From Whitmania pigra (lineage: Eukaryota; Annelida; Clitellata; Hirudinida; Haemopidae), in assembly GCA_021613335.1 (NCBI GenBank), contig JAJTWR010000314.1, forward strand, positions 2,159,501-2,223,500: a stretch of DNA of 64,000 bases, in the 5' to 3' direction. This document shows positions 34,601 through 48,401 of the stretch, one piece after another (position 1 is the first letter of the stretch; each line of letters starts with the position of its first letter). The notes under the pieces are model-generated. The model was not told the DNA's origin. It made no database searches and saw nothing but the letters and a program-made list of their open reading frames with translations. The translations under genes and the position numbers were made by a program.

Positions 34601-37600
34601 ACAATAAAATCAATAATTGCATTTTATAATCGCAACATTGTCCTACCTCCTCCCACATTTCTGTCTCCACCTGGAGCCGAATGAGAGACGAAAGGTCCCC
34701 GATGTTCTGGTAGATCTCGATGGCATAGGCATACTGCTTCATCTTCTCCAAGTACTGGGCACTCTTCACCAGGTTTTCTCTGTCCCCTTTGTCCAACTTT
34801 CGTGTCAAATTTATCAACCTTTGGCATAGTAAAAAGAATGGATGTCAGAATAAATTTTAGTCATTTTAATAAAATGTTAAATTCTCAAAAATAATGATGA
34901 CTTTGTTAAAAAAAGATATGTAATAATTTTTTTAGTAAATGTGATAAGCAATCAATAAAAATTCATATAAAAACTTAATATAATAAAATTTGTAACTAGA
35001 ATTAATAAAAATGAAAAATAGGTAAGAGAATAAAAAGACAAAATCCACCTACATTTCGAACCATCCATTGTGGCCAATGATGTCAATGGCACGACCCATC
35101 TCTCCTGCGTTGATGTACATCTGCACTGCAGTGTGAAGGTCGTTCGTGTCCGTTGCCCAATCAGCTTGCTTTGTCATGAGGGCTCTTTTATCCACAGTAT
35201 CCTCTTCGCCCAGGAAGTCCTTTCAAATTTGCATATGTTAACAAGAGGAAACACCACCAAAAGAGAGCTTGGTTTCGATTAGATAGTACAAATATTAAAA
35301 TAAGTAATAATTAATTATTCATCATTCTTGATAGTGCACCTTGGCAAGGTTAAACATCCTCAGGTCAGTGTACATTTCAACAGCCTTGGAGGGCATTCCT
35401 GCTGTCTTGTAGGCCACAGCTGCTTCCTCGTACCTGCCCTCCATGGTCAAAATATCACCCAGTAAGACCTTGCGATTTCTCTCTCCTCTCCTCATTCTCT
35501 CCTTTGCAATCACAAGATTAATCATTAATTATGTTAATGACAAGTGCGTTAGCCGTCGTCATCTTCAAAAACATCATCATCCCTGTCATCGAAATACTGA
35601 CCTCAATATCAGAAATGAGGTCAAGATAGTCGACATCCTGCGTCCTGATGAAACACTTTTTAGCCACTTCCACTTCCAGACTCTCGAGGGCTTCCCGACC
35701 CAAGAACTGCCAATCACCCGTGGTCACGCCCATGCAGGCAATCTTGTAAGCCTCCCTAGGTGGTTAATGTAACAAATAATTAAATTAAATTATTAAGTTA
35801 TTCAAATTAAGCTAAATTAAGAATATGAATATGAATCTGAAAAAACCCATTGAATTGTATTTTAAAGTACCTTTAAATTTTAAATTAAAAATGATTTTGA
35901 AACTTAATAATGTGACAGTGAAATGTAATATTGTAACAGTTTTACAATTATAAAAGTAATAACAATAATAATAACATCCTCATTATCAAGTTAATAAGCA
36001 ACTACTATAAAGGTGACTACTGGTTAGATCAACACAAATATCAGATCAATAAAAATAAAAGCAACCCACATGAACATCTTCTTCTCCAAGTACTGATACA
36101 TGAGTGCAGAGTAAGGAACCGAAGCAAACCTGATGGAGTTGTTGTGGAGGCAGTAGATTTTCGAACCATTGAAGGCCACCACGAAACCCTGATACAATTT
36201 AGTTGGCAATATTAGTTGAACAATAGTTAATTAATTAATTAGCTAACAATTAGCCAACAAATAACATCATGAATAATTGAACAATTAATAAGACCTGCTG
36301 TCTTTGTTGATGGATTGGAAAGTTGGAACACTTGATGCTGAGGACACCATTGTAAGTGAAACTCAACATGTCATCAAAGTGGTCATTCCAGTTCACACTG
36401 GCTGCATTTGGCTCCTGCATTCGGTGACGTAAATTACATTGTCATGACATACTTTCTATGACATCGATTGTATGTGATTTGAAATTAGTATAAGTGGAAA
36501 TAATATCAGGTAATAATTAAAGTCGTTAATTGTAACATATATTATGTTAATCTATTAATAACAATTTATGTTACTATATAATTGTATTAAAAAATGCTGA
36601 CCTGGTATAGAAGCTCCTTTGTTTTCAGATTGTAAACAAGACAGGTATAATGCTCATCAACCAGAGCTAATTTTGTTCTTGAGGACAGAAAAACAAAAAT
36701 CATTACCAAGCAAATTGCAATATTATTATTATTATGACATAACATCAATTGCTATGATGAACCAACATCCATAATTACATGAAAAATATCAATATTAATT
36801 AAACTTAAAATATTCACCTATCAGAATTAAGATCCAAACATCTCGTTAGTCCTTTGGTCTGTAGAAGCAAAATGGGAAATGGATTGTCGAGGAATATCAG
36901 CAGAACTTGTCCATCTTTTGCACCAACGAGAAGTCCCTCTCTGCCGTAAGGACCTCCCATGACTTTGGCATACCTGACTGGAGAGGATAGGAGCCAATCA
37001 TGTTGCTTGATTCCCTCAAAGGAAAATGATTGGATGTAGACATCCTGCAATGAATAAAATCAACAGGTTAAAATTAACTGGTTGTAAAATAAACTTTGAA
37101 TAATGATGGAGCTAGTAATAAATTGATTAAAATTATCCTTAAACATCTGAAAAATATTATTGAATAATTGATTGATTGATTTGATCAGCTTATGAATACT
37201 TTTATTATTCAATGAATTATTCATACCATCTTCAACAAATCAATATTAACAACTTAAAGTTAGTCAAACAATTTTTAAATCCTTACAAAGAAAAATATGA
37301 TGTTCTGAGAACAAATCATGGCCATGGAACTGTCGATCTTCTTAATGAACTTGTAGGTTGGTTTGTATTGGAGGCTATCTGCTGGAGATTCATAAATGTT
37401 GAAGACATCACCACATTGGATCTGAAAGAATGGAAAACAAGATTATAATTATTTTATATTATATTCATAAAATGCTAACTGAACTGCTCTAAGTACTGAG
37501 TTATTTGTGTAGCAGTTAGTTCCAAGGGAAATGCTAGTAAATTGTGAAGGTGATGATGGTAAAAATAACAGTAATGATGATGAGGATAACAGTAATATTC

Positions 37601-39991
37601 ATTATGATAATAATAATAACAACAAAAACAGTAATAATAATAACAACAACAATAACAATAACAATATGAAGGTTTCCTACCAGGAGCTTATTGTTGTAGA
37701 CAGAAACCTTCTTAACAAGATCTCTGTTCTTCACTTTGACTTAAAAGTAAAATTTATATATTAATCAACAAGAATTTCAACATCCATTAACATTTTTGAT
37801 TAATCAAACATCTCACCTTTCTTGTTAGTAACAAGGTGGTGGATGATGACATCTGTCATCCCATCCCTGTATGCATATCTGTCTCTGTAGAAGCTGTGCA
37901 CTGTCAGAGCAATGGCCTTCATGTAAGACAACGTGCCATCTTGACAACAGAGGGCCTGAAATTAATTTAGATAACCACACACATGAAAGCAAACAAAAAA
38001 AATGTATTTTTATATATAATCAAAAATAGAGTATTACTATTGCAATCATGCTTAACAATAGAAAGTAAGTCACTCCTACCAGGGCATCAGTCTTAGGGCA
38101 CTTGCTGGCAGACCATACCCATGAGCCCTTCTCTGCAATGGTGTGAAGAAATACACCTTCCTTTGAGTATAGACCAACTTTACAGTTAGAGCCACCAATT
38201 ATAAGTTGTCCCCCTTTTGGGCCAAACCATTTTATGAAACAAGGATCATAACCCAGATTTCTCTCTTTGAGTACCTGAGGTGGTGATTATTATTATTATT
38301 AAGGTGGTTATAATGTATAATGAAATTCATGTTAATGTCAAAAATGTAAAAATTATGCTAATGCCCGTAGCATCAAGTTAGTGGCAGTAATAAACAAGGC
38401 AAGTGCATCATGAATATCAATTAGGTACTGTTTTTCCCGACAGCTTGTAGAATGAAACTTTCTGAGTCCAATCTCCCAGTGCTATCATATCTGTGTCATC
38501 CCTTGTGATCATATGAACAAATTTATCAGTGAAATAGTAAAAAATGTTATTTCTACTAATCTAATTAGTACTATAATTGAATAATAATATATAATATTAA
38601 AGAGTGAACAATTATTACTGGAATAATAATTTATTATTATTAGAGTAATTGTTATTATTAGACTAATAATTATTAGAACAATAATAACTAAGCTCACTGT
38701 CTGGGACACCAGTCCAAACAAGAGATGGGGCCATAACTGCTTCTATCAATCAACACCTTTTCATCACCTGACTACAAGTTTCAAAGATGTGGATGATCAA
38801 ATTCTGTGCAATTACAATACTACCACCTTAACCATTATCTTCATCAATAACCTTATTTCTGATGCTGACTATCCCAGTATAAAGCCCGACAGCAAAGTAT
38901 TCGCCGTCATCGGTCCAACCGCAGCACATGGCTCTGTCTGCCAAGTCCCTCTTCACCAACTTCTCTTGTCCTTCGGCCCACAATGCTGTCAAAAATGTCA
39001 GGAACTCAAAAAAATCTTTTTAGATACTTTTTTTTTTTAGAAAATAATCAATATGTTGAACTTTGCAAAGACATTACTTATGAAGTTAATCTAAAAATCT
39101 GAAACATCTTTTAAATTATATTAAATCTATGACTAAAGATATTGTTTAGAAAAAGATATTTACTGGAATGGTCTCTTAACTTTGGCATTATTCAAAATGT
39201 TTAACAAATTTTCAGGTGGATAGAAATGATAGCCTTGAGGTACTGTGATTGGACTTAGGCCACCATAAAGATTGTCTTGATATAATTTGATTTGACATTC
39301 TTCATTCTGTTAAAACTAACCTAAGTGAGTCTTAGAACAGGACAGAAGAGTGCAACTGGTAGGACTGAAAGCCATGCATGACACAGGATCATCATGCCTT
39401 TGTAATTAAAAGTATACATTGAAAAAAATCTGTCAAAATAATTTCCACTCCTACTCAAAACAAATTGCTTGTAAAAAAAACGACTCACGAATATTTCAGC
39501 ATTCCTTCAAATTTAGAAGTCCATATGATGACATGCTTGTCCAGGGAGCCAGTAGCAAAATGAGTACCATGTTTATAGAAAGCAGTGCAAACCACGGTAC
39601 TCGTGTGTCCTTTTAGGCTATGAAGCAGATTTCCGGCGGTGGCATCGTATATCCATACGCGATTGTCACCAACCGTCACCAATTTGGTGCCGTCTGGACT
39701 GAAACTTAAATCCCACAAACTGAAACAAAGGCAAAATCCAAATGACAATAAATTATTGCTATTTAATTACAATTAGAAATAAAATAGTTGACTTAAAACC
39801 TTTATTAACGTCATAACTGACTGTCAAACGTCGTGTTGCTATGGAGATACGAACAATTTTGTATAACAAAATTTCTGAAGGGCTTACTCCAAGTTTTGGT
39901 CTAAAGACAAGCTTTAACTAAAATCTAAAACTTGCCATTGATCTTTTTGATCTTTTAGCACAAATTCCTCCCAAACTGGAAAAACCTTCAT
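31677..39991 (-). CDS. IFT122: Intraflagellar transport protein 122 homolog, complete, 28 exons
   Basis: Core IFT-A subunit needed for retrograde transport and for membrane-protein entry into cilia. Exons (high to low): 39991-39936, 39719-39489, 39397-39321, 38985-38852, 38767-38698, 38501-38429, 38274-38080, 37955-37817, 37739-37681, 37421-37287, 37044-36818, 36677-36602, 36414-36295, 36188-36070, 35755-35602, 35501-35340, 35219-35053, 34818-34647, 34399-34297, 34135-33992, 33740-33640, 33463-33365, 33222-33057, 32963-32852, 32682-32566, 32457-32390, 32196-32020, 31757-31677. They sum to 3534 nt, a clean 1177 codons plus stop, close to the roughly 1180-1240 residues known for animal IFT122. 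N-terminal WD blades ([31 protein letters not shown]), a second propeller, TPR-like helices ([16 protein letters not shown]) and C-terminal zinc-binding cysteines ([30 protein letters not shown]) are all present. Intron 1 needs a GC donor. Confidence 0.95.
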
Positions 39992-40412
39992 AGCGTACAA
40001 AAACGATACAGGACAATGCCAAAAAGTAAAACTGGATTCAAACATAAGATTCTAAGTTTAATAGCAATTTATGTTAATAGCGCACAAATTTTAATATAGC
40101 ATTAAAAATATTTACAAAGTGCATAGACAATTTTTTAAATTTTTTTAATGCTATCAGACTCGTTAGTTTGTTGGAATTTGCAAACAGCTGAGTAACGTAG
40201 CCAAATGTTTTGATAAACAAGCGTAGAATTTGCGTGGCTTCTTTTTTTTGATTGAATTGATCATATAACTGATAATCAATGCCCTTGTAATTTCGAACAA
40301 CGTTTGCCCTAAGGCAATTTGTGAAAATTATTATCGAGAGAGCTTTTTGCGTTTTAATTTGTTGTCCGTTGCATATTTGATATATAATTGATTTTCTAAT
40401 TTGATACTGGTT
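39992..40412. promoter_or_regulatory. Likely bidirectional promoter between IFT122 and the coiled-coil gene
   Basis: Only about 420 bp separate the two start codons, which point away from each other. Both promoters and 5' leaders must lie here unless an upstream non-coding exon exists. No specific binding site could be assigned with confidence. Confidence 0.5.
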
Positions 40413-42238
40413 ATGGCGCAGACTTTGGATAGTTCTGAAGACGAGTTTGTTGAGTTAGAAGAAGACGATGGCGAAATTGTTGTGATAAAAAGTGTCTCGC
40501 AGCTCTTAAAAGAAGCCAATGTGGAGCTAGAACGACGACAAGTAATAAGCAACAGCAATCACGTATATAAAGCATAAAAATCTATTATTTTTCCATTATT
40601 CACAGGGCCACATTGATGCTTTAAACAAAAACCTGCTTGAAATGACAGAACAAGTAGATGTTCTGAAGAGAGAATTGACTTTTTATAGGCAAGATGTTAG
40701 TCAAGCTTTTAACAAAATATTTCAGGTCAAAGTTTAAAACATTCAAATTTAGAGGAAACTAAAATAACAACAACATTGGGTTAGAGTTTGATTAAACACA
40801 GAAGTTCCTACTTTTGACAATTTGTAAGACATTCTTATAGAGAAACTTTTGATGACTTCTTTTTTAGAAACAAAAGAAATTTTATATTCATTGACTAAAT
40901 TTTTAGGGAAACTGCAAGATTGAAGAATCTGTTGCCCAAACTATTCCAGAGATAAATGTATCTCCATCAACACCCACCCTCATTGAACATACTTCTATGC
41001 TTTTAGTGGCCCCTACATCACCATGCCCTGATGAAGAAAGTCTTCAGAATAGTCAGATCTCAGACTTGACTGATGACTTCGACATACTCTCGAATGACAA
41101 GTCTTGCCAAACTGATTCCTTACATTCAGCAAAGAGAGTCAAACACAAAGCCACTCAGACGAGGTTTGACAAGCAACCGCAGAGCATATTTCAGGGAGGA
41201 TCAACCGAGACAAATTCGGATGAGCGGGATGATGGTCAGACCAGCGAGAGATCAACCACAAACAGGATCAGTTTATCTTCTGCCCTTGGTTGGCCCAATG
41301 CTTTTAAGGGTTATTTGAATTTTGTTTGTATGTTCTTCTGAACATTTTTATCGGGTTTTTCCACATCTGTACATTAATGTTGTTGTACATTTGAAGACAG
41401 ATACAAACAGATATAAACATAACTGAACACAAATAAAAACTCTTTATCTTTCAGTATTCACATTTTTGTATTGAATTAAGATACCCTTTGCATTAGGCTT
41501 TGAAGTTCATAACATAAGATTGGACTAGGACCAATTTTAGCAAATAAAAATATTTACAGTTTAGATATGTCTTCCAGAGAGGTATTATCTTTTTTTTTTA
41601 TTTCATTACATTTTTCTCCTAATCAGAAGTTGGGTTGAACATGATCTGCCACTTGAAACAGACCATGGATCCATTCAACATGAATGGGACTTTGGATGGT
41701 GATGCTGTGATAAAAGATTTTGAAAACCTTGTGGAGGGAAGGTTTGATTTTAGTTTGATTTTACATTCAAACCATCTGAATATTTTTAGAACCCATTATT
41801 AGCACATTTTCTCTATCCTAGATTGCTATTATTGGTTGTTGTGCTTGCTCCAATTTAGCTGCAAAATGGGATTTTTATCAACATTTTCTGTACTTTATTT
41901 TTATTGTGATAAAATCTGTATAGCAATACTGAATTACTCTAATTACCGTGATTTTTGTTGTTTTTGGTTGTTGTTTTCAATTTCCAATCTTCAAGTAGTT
42001 ATATACTGCATAGATATTTATTTGCTTCTCCAGGATCAAAGCAAAGAACATACGCAAGTCCTCTTGCATGGCCCTGAGTCCGACGGTCGTCAGCACTTGT
42101 CCGGCAACATCCGATGGCAACGGCAATCAGAAAACCATGGTGATCTGCCCTTACTGTTCAGAAGAAATGGACAGCTGTTGCATGCAAAGGCACATACAAA
42201 GCATGTGTGGGATGCTGGATATCTTCCCATTCTATTGA
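40413..42238 (+). CDS. Coiled-coil protein with C-terminal zinc finger, 323 residues
   Basis: Exons 40413-40541, 40606-40725, 40907-41309, 41627-41741 and 42034-42238 join in frame to 972 nt. The N-terminus is acidic (SSEDEFVELEEDDGEIVV). It is followed by a heptad-like coiled coil across exons 1-2 (about residues 28-80), then a low-complexity Ser/Thr/Asp linker with KSCQTDSLHS and KHKATQTR. The C-terminus has a compact zinc finger, CPYCSEEMDSCCMQRHIQSMC, reading as C-x2-C...H-x4-C (C2HC). The layout (short coiled coil, disordered linker, one terminal zinc finger) resembles adaptors of the TANK/NEMO/TAX1BP1 kind that link ubiquitin or TRAF signals to kinases, but I see no diagnostic motif and leave it unnamed. 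The exon joins are well supported; the function is not. Confidence 0.72.
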
Positions 42239-43558
42239 CTACTACTTCTATTGAGCAACACAAATTATCTCATTATTGTTTTGTGGTTATTGGAATGCCT
42301 CGCAACCTTTGCATGAGTTTGTTAAATTTCACAGCTTCAGTGTCGTTGTCCTGTTCAGAGATTTGAATTGCATCATCAGTGTAAGAGAAAGTACAGTCTA
42401 TAATCATATATGTAACATTTTATAATTTAAGTGGCCTAAATATGAAAGTGACCAAATCTCAAATTTGTTGATAGTTGTGAATACAAATTATGATATGCAT
42501 TTGCACATATTACTGATGTTTGTACCAATAAATTCAGTAAAAAAGCTTTCTGGGTAAAGCCTATAAAACCCATTTGCATGACAGCTTCTAATGACTTAAT
42601 GTTGTGTCGCATGTCAATTGAACCACTACTGCCAGTTACATTAATCAGGTTTCTCAATACCACTTTAACATTTCTGAAACGACACGTCCTGGAATCTTTA
42701 TTGTTCAGGGTAAGGTTATCGTTCTACCCTATAATTGTACACATTTCCTGTTGTTTAATGTCTCACAATTGGAATATTCTCAAGTTTTTCTCGGGTTATT
42801 TTATTTTCAATTTTAATTGATTTAATATAGCGGAATTTAACCGACAATTATAAGCAATGAAAATTTTCATTGAATTTTGAAATTGGAGTAGTCATCGTGT
42901 ATTAGTATGGAAAAACGTCTGCTGAACAATGTTCCTCTGAGATTTGTTGAGCTTGTACCCTCAACGAATGAAGATTGTGAAATAAAGCAAAGTATCTTTT
43001 CAGAGTACTTCCTTTTTTATTTTTAACTTAACGATTATTAGAATCGTGCCCGTAGCCAGAAAGTGATTTCGGGGCTTAATTTTTTATTTTTCAAAATCAA
43101 ATGATAATAATAATAAATAAAGATGGTTTTAAGATTTCGTGATGTTATATAAATCAGTAAAATTTAAAAATAACATCTTTTTTTAATATTTTGGAGAAAT
43201 TTGAACCCGCATCCCTTCCCTAAATATGAGTCTGATTGGAATAGATGTTTATTTAAGAAAGGGTTCATAATTAATTTGTGATTAACCTCCTCAATATGAT
43301 GAGAACTCAAAATCTATAACGATAAAATTCTATTCAGCCTGAGATCTGCTCAATAAGAGATCTAATAAATTATTAAAGGCTTGCAGAAACAGCAGCAAAA
43401 CCGCTGTTGACTCTATGCTCAATCAAACGATGGCCGTCATTGTATCTCAAAAACAAAGACTCAAAACTTTTAGATTGGCTTCAAATATTTAGCAGACAAC
43501 ATGGATTAAAGCATTCTGTATTTGTGAAACTATCGTCCGCTCGTTTTGCCTAATAAAT
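42239..43558. other. Intergenic between coiled-coil gene and whirlin-like gene
   Basis: No convincing gene. A 39-codon open frame begins at 42908 (MEKRLLNNVPLRFVELVPST) with a possible donor after EIKQ. It could be an upstream exon of the next gene or chance. A short GC-richer block near 43060 (GTGATTTCGGGGC) also occurs at 28858, so it may be a fragment of a dispersed repeat. Confidence 0.4.
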
Positions 43559-46500
43559 ATGTCTAGGACTAAAAATATGTCAAATCAGCAATATCCAGAA
43601 GATTCAACTTTGGCAGACGACAGTGGAGAAATCAACCGCAAGAGGCGTCTTGCAGAAGCTATAGAGCTCTATCAGAAAACTGGGAATGCTCAGCGGCTAC
43701 TCGATATTCTCAGTTTTTCAAGTTCTGCCGATTTGGTCAAAAAGGATCGTAAACGTGTTAAGAAAAAAGCAACTTCTGACGACTTAAATCACTCGTCATT
43801 GGAAAATTTCCACTTGACCGATGGTTTGCTGAGAAGGCGGCGCTCAACTGAAGGATTAAACAATGATTCTTCACAAAAAAGTAGTCGGATTGATAAACAT
43901 AAGAAAACTGATAATAGACATTACGAAAGCGGCTATCGTAGAAGACACCATTCAGAAAAGCTATCCCGCCATTCAAATCCTTCGTTTATTGATCAGCCAA
44001 GCACAAATGAGAGACAAACCCCAAACACAAGTCTGAGCCCCAAAAACATTACAATTCCAACTTTAGATTATGACATTTCTGAGGAATATATACTACGGCA
44101 AGATGGAAATATAAACGACAGAAATTACCAGAGAACTCGAGCGCCCACTGAAAACTCAGGGATAAGAAAAGTAATCCTTGACTATAATAAAAATCCAAGA
44201 TTTATAACAAAAACAGGGTTAGTTCACATTAATTCACTCGATCAAACCGGAAAGTCACCCTAGGCTAATTAACCATTTTGTTTAAGATTTGGGTTTTCCA
44301 TCAGAGGAGGTGCTGAATACGGGTTTGGAATATACGTTTCAAACGTTTTGAGAGGTTCTCTGGCAGAGTTATGCGGATTAGTTGTTGGTGATAGAATTCT
44401 TTCCATAAATGGAATTTCGTTTGAAAATATTACTTCCCTTGAGGCCACGGAAGTTAGTATCATTTATTACTTATCATTCAGTACAATGTAACAGAATTTT
44501 GAATAATTAAACGGCTATTCATCTTTAGGTGAGACTTGGGCTTGATTCAGAGCCAGAGTTCTCAAGCAATTATTATTTATTAATCTTTCCGCCTAATAAT
44601 ATCACAAGGTGCTTCGATCATCCAAATACTTGGAAATACATTTGAAGAGAGGGAGAAGGATTCCTGGAACTTTCGAAAGCCACAAGAAGTACATTTGGGT
44701 GACCCCTGGAGGCATGCCCTGCTCACCTCCTCCTGATCGCAGACAGAATGGTAAATGCGCGCACTCCATGCACTACCTCGACACTATTAAAATTAATTTA
44801 ATTCTAGTGAGGTATGACATCCGCGGAGGAAGCCTCAGCAGACATAGGAATAGAGATATAATTCTGCAATCCAAGGATGAAAGAAAAGTAATGAGTTACC
44901 TTTCCATCTATGAAATGAGAAGTTCTTTAAATATTGGTGTTTTTTAAATAAGCAGATTCGAATCACTATCCACGGATCAAGAAAACTGGGTTTGCTAATA
45001 CGTGGTGGTAGAGAATATAATCTTGGCATTCACGTATCCGGTGTAGAACCTGGTTGCTTGGCTGCTCAAGCGGGAATAAAGGCAAAGCAATAAATAATTG
45101 TGTTAAAATTGAATATGCTTGGTAACATTACCAGCTATTCAAATATCAGATCTTTATGTTTATTGGTACATTAGGTAGGCGACCAAATTTTGGACGTGAA
45201 TGGTTGCAGCTTCATGGACATCGACCACGAAGAAGCGAAAAAGATTTTAGCTTCTTCAAACCAATTGGTCATAACTCTCAAAGATGTTGGAAAGGTTGGA
45301 ACCTCTAGTATAATAAGGTAATTCTTGTGACTGATGGCCTATTTCTGACGATTTTCAGGTGCCTTATGGAATGGAAACCTATGACGGAAGCGCAGTTTCA
45401 ACTAGTGACGAATCTGTTCCATCATCTTCGGCAAAAGAACGTCTTTCGTATTTACACGAACTTCAAGTAAAGATTAATTCTGTGACTGAGCTATATGAGA
45501 ACAAATATAAATTCAAAATATTTATTTTGATCCTTCAAATCAAAAGCCTGATCGCAGGTATGAGAGAAAAATTGTTTTCTGACAGTCACCATTCAGGAAA
45601 GGAGTTGGCTCACAACTAATGCTGAGACAATCATCGCGCTCACTTCCTGTTCAGAAGTTAAGCAGTAGTTCAGTGTTTCGGAAGACAAGGAAATTGATGG
45701 AAACGGGAAATTTTAAACTATTCGTCGGATATTTGAAGGCTTACTTAAGTGGACACATGGAAGTTGAAGACATGATTGATCACATGTTACCACTCCTTAA
45801 TACTAGGAAACGGGTAAATATCTTTCTATTAGCAAATACTCATGGTATCCGTTATACATGATGTTAATCTTTTGCAGTTATCCATCCTGAGGGATTTGAG
45901 AAGCTTAATATTTGCCAGAGATTTAGAGGCCTACGACGCCATTGTTATTTCATCTGGGGTATCTAAAAGATCTATTGAAGCTATCATTTAACATTGATAT
46001 TTTATTCATGATTTTTTAGCTTCAGCATTTGGTGCCATTCGAAGAATCCAGAGTTTCCTTCCCATCAACCGTTTCTATAGATTATCTTCCACCAAATGCT
46101 CTTGAAGTAAGATTTTACTGGATGTTAATTTAGTAGGTTATAAATTTACGGAATACTACAACCTAAAAAGTTTACCAAAAGGATGAAGATGAGTGGGCGC
46201 CACTAAATTCTGCTTTAAAGGAAATTTTTAACGATCCCAATTTTCAGGTAACAAATGGCATATTTATATATAAAAAAAAAGTACTTTACGTCTGAGTTGT
46301 ACAAAAATACTACATTTAAAGGACGATGTTTCTCCAAACAAGGGACTTAGCAGACAAAATTTAGTGGAACGGCTAACCCAAGCGACACAGTCAATTCAAA
46401 CGGAAGAGAATTACGAACCTCCACAAGTAAACACGACATCAGAAGCAGTTCAGGTATTCATCGACCATAATGAACCTTTCAACAGTTTAAGGGCAGTAGA

Positions 46501-48135
46501 AAAAAGCCAGAGAGCTTCTATGAGAGCCGTCCTCAATGGACCAAGTATCCAAAAATACACTGAAAAATCGGAAAAACATAAACACCTTGAAAATAAAGAT
46601 GTTAAATTTAACACCGCCATCCAAAAAGCTGACGATTCCGACAATGATCAATTTATAGCCAAAAAAAAGTAAGCACCGTTTTAAAACTGCCATTTTATGC
46701 CATTATTTAATTATTGGCTTAGAAAAGTTAGTCACCACTTCAAAAAAAAAAAAAATTTAAAATGTTTGAAAGACTCCAGGGCTCAGACATATAACTGCTT
46801 ACAATTGCACGTCATATTTAATGTTTATGGCTTGAGGCTGCTTTTCCCCAAGCTTTGAATTAGAATCCAAAATTTTGTCAAGATAAATGTATTAGAACCA
46901 TCCAACATCCAGACATCCAACAATTGAAAAAAATCTGACGAACGCAACGCACCTTCAAAAAGTCAGATTGGCTGACGACTTGGGAAGCCAGAGATGTGTG
47001 GATAATTCAATCCGAAGCGTTGCAGAATCCGCAAAATTACCTAGTGACCTAATATCAAAGTAATAACGCGAATGTTTTGGAAATTACAAAATTTTAATTG
47101 CATGAATATATTATTTCTAAAATTTCAGTTCAATCAGCAACGAAACAGACACGACGCTCTTCGAAAGGTCCACTTTACCAAAATCTAAATTCTTGAGAAG
47201 AAAGGATAACTGGGTGCTCATGAGCCCAGACGTTTTCCGAGAGCTGAGAAACCATTCCAAAACAAAAAATTCTTCACACAAAAAACAAGTAAAGTTTTCA
47301 TTTAAAAAGTTAAAGATCTAATGTCTCTTTGACAAAACGATTAGCCTACATTTAGTAATGTAAATGGAATTTTAAACATGCCATTCAAATTCTAACATTT
47401 TTTAAAGGTTTCATTTACGTCAATTTCATGTCTTAACTGAAGGTTTAAAAAACCTTCGTTGCAATAAAACTGTCCTATTTAGAATACTTCCATTTAAAAA
47501 AAGGTCATGATAGCCGATGTTCACAATCCGGCAGAACCTGACTCTGGGCTGTTGCCACACCCAATTGCTGACGACCAAGATTTGCTAAAAGATTTAAAAG
47601 TGATTGAAATAGCGAAATTGAAACCTATTCTTGGCATCGCCATAGCAGGAGGTACAGACACGGAGATGGCAATGCCGATAGTTGCCGATATTCAGGTTGT
47701 ATTTTTTTTTTTGAGCAAATTTATCAATCATCAAGATGAAAGAAACAAAGCAAACAAAAACCGACAGGTGGATTAATAAAGTATTAATTTATATCATCAT
47801 TCTACTACATATGCTATAGTTAGTTAATTCAAATTTACCACAAATTGTAAAAACTGAACCAATAACAAAAATTTGAAACTGATTATTCAAATCAAAATTT
47901 GTTGATTCCCTAAATGTTGATTATTTGTGCCATTTATACATTTTAATAGGAAAATGGATCGGCTTTCCACTCAGAGCTTAGAAAAGGAGATATTTTAGTG
48001 GAAGTTGACGGAAAACAAATACTTGGTTTGGAACACGAAGAGTGTGCAAAATTAATAGTGGACTGTTTTAGATCAAATCCAGCTCAGGTTCTCACACTTC
48101 TGGTCGCAAATCCACCTGAATCTTTTAGTTATTAA
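43559..48135 (+). CDS. WHRN: Whirlin/PDZD7-type scaffold: PDZ-PDZ-HHD-PDZ, 946 residues, 16 exons
   Basis: Exons: 43559-44217, 44287-44452, 44609-44750, 44808-44887, 44956-45081, 45175-45294, 45359-45466, 45586-45813, 45878-45958, 46020-46106, 46182-46247, 46322-46668, 46967-47059, 47129-47288, 47504-47695, 47950-48135; total 2841 nt, in frame. Whirlin-family proteins scaffold the Usher complex at stereocilia and the photoreceptor periciliary membrane. PDZ1: FGFSIRGGAEYGFGIYVSNV...VGDRILSINGISF. The following linker (RRIPG...YIWVTPGG...SPP) matches whirlin better than PDZD7. PDZ2: LGLLIRGGREYNLGIHVSGV, VGDQILDVNGCSF, then LKDVGKVPYG. A harmonin-homology domain lies at 45700-45958 (KLFVGYLKAYLSGHMEVEDM...LSILRDLRSLI). 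PDZ3: LGIAIAGGTDTEMAMPIV...LVEVDGKQI. The N-terminal harmonin-homology domain of long whirlin is not evident. The PDZ2 split uses a GC donor at 45082. AATAAA follows at 48194. Confidence 0.88.
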
Positions 48136-48401
48136 CTGTTAATTAACAATTTGAAAGTAGACTGCAGATTTTTGTATGCAACGTTGATTTTTAAATAAAC
48201 AATAAAAAAGTGTTTGTTATTTATGTTCTCTTGTTGAGAATCGAATTATCTTGGAGGTATCTTGGCCTTCTCTTCCCTAACAGGCGAACATATGTTTAAA
48301 GTCCACTTTTAAACTAATGATCTATTTCGAAACATCAACTACTTGATAAACATCGGTATCATTAAATCCTAAGACATTGCAAGCAACTACTAGTTTTAGT
48401 T

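Noticed and set aside
44218..44286. A longer first exon of the whirlin-like gene ending at 44253
   Set aside because: It would leave a 33-bp intron, too short to splice; the donor at 44218 (CAGG|GTTAGT) gives 69 bp and a better match to the start of PDZ1.
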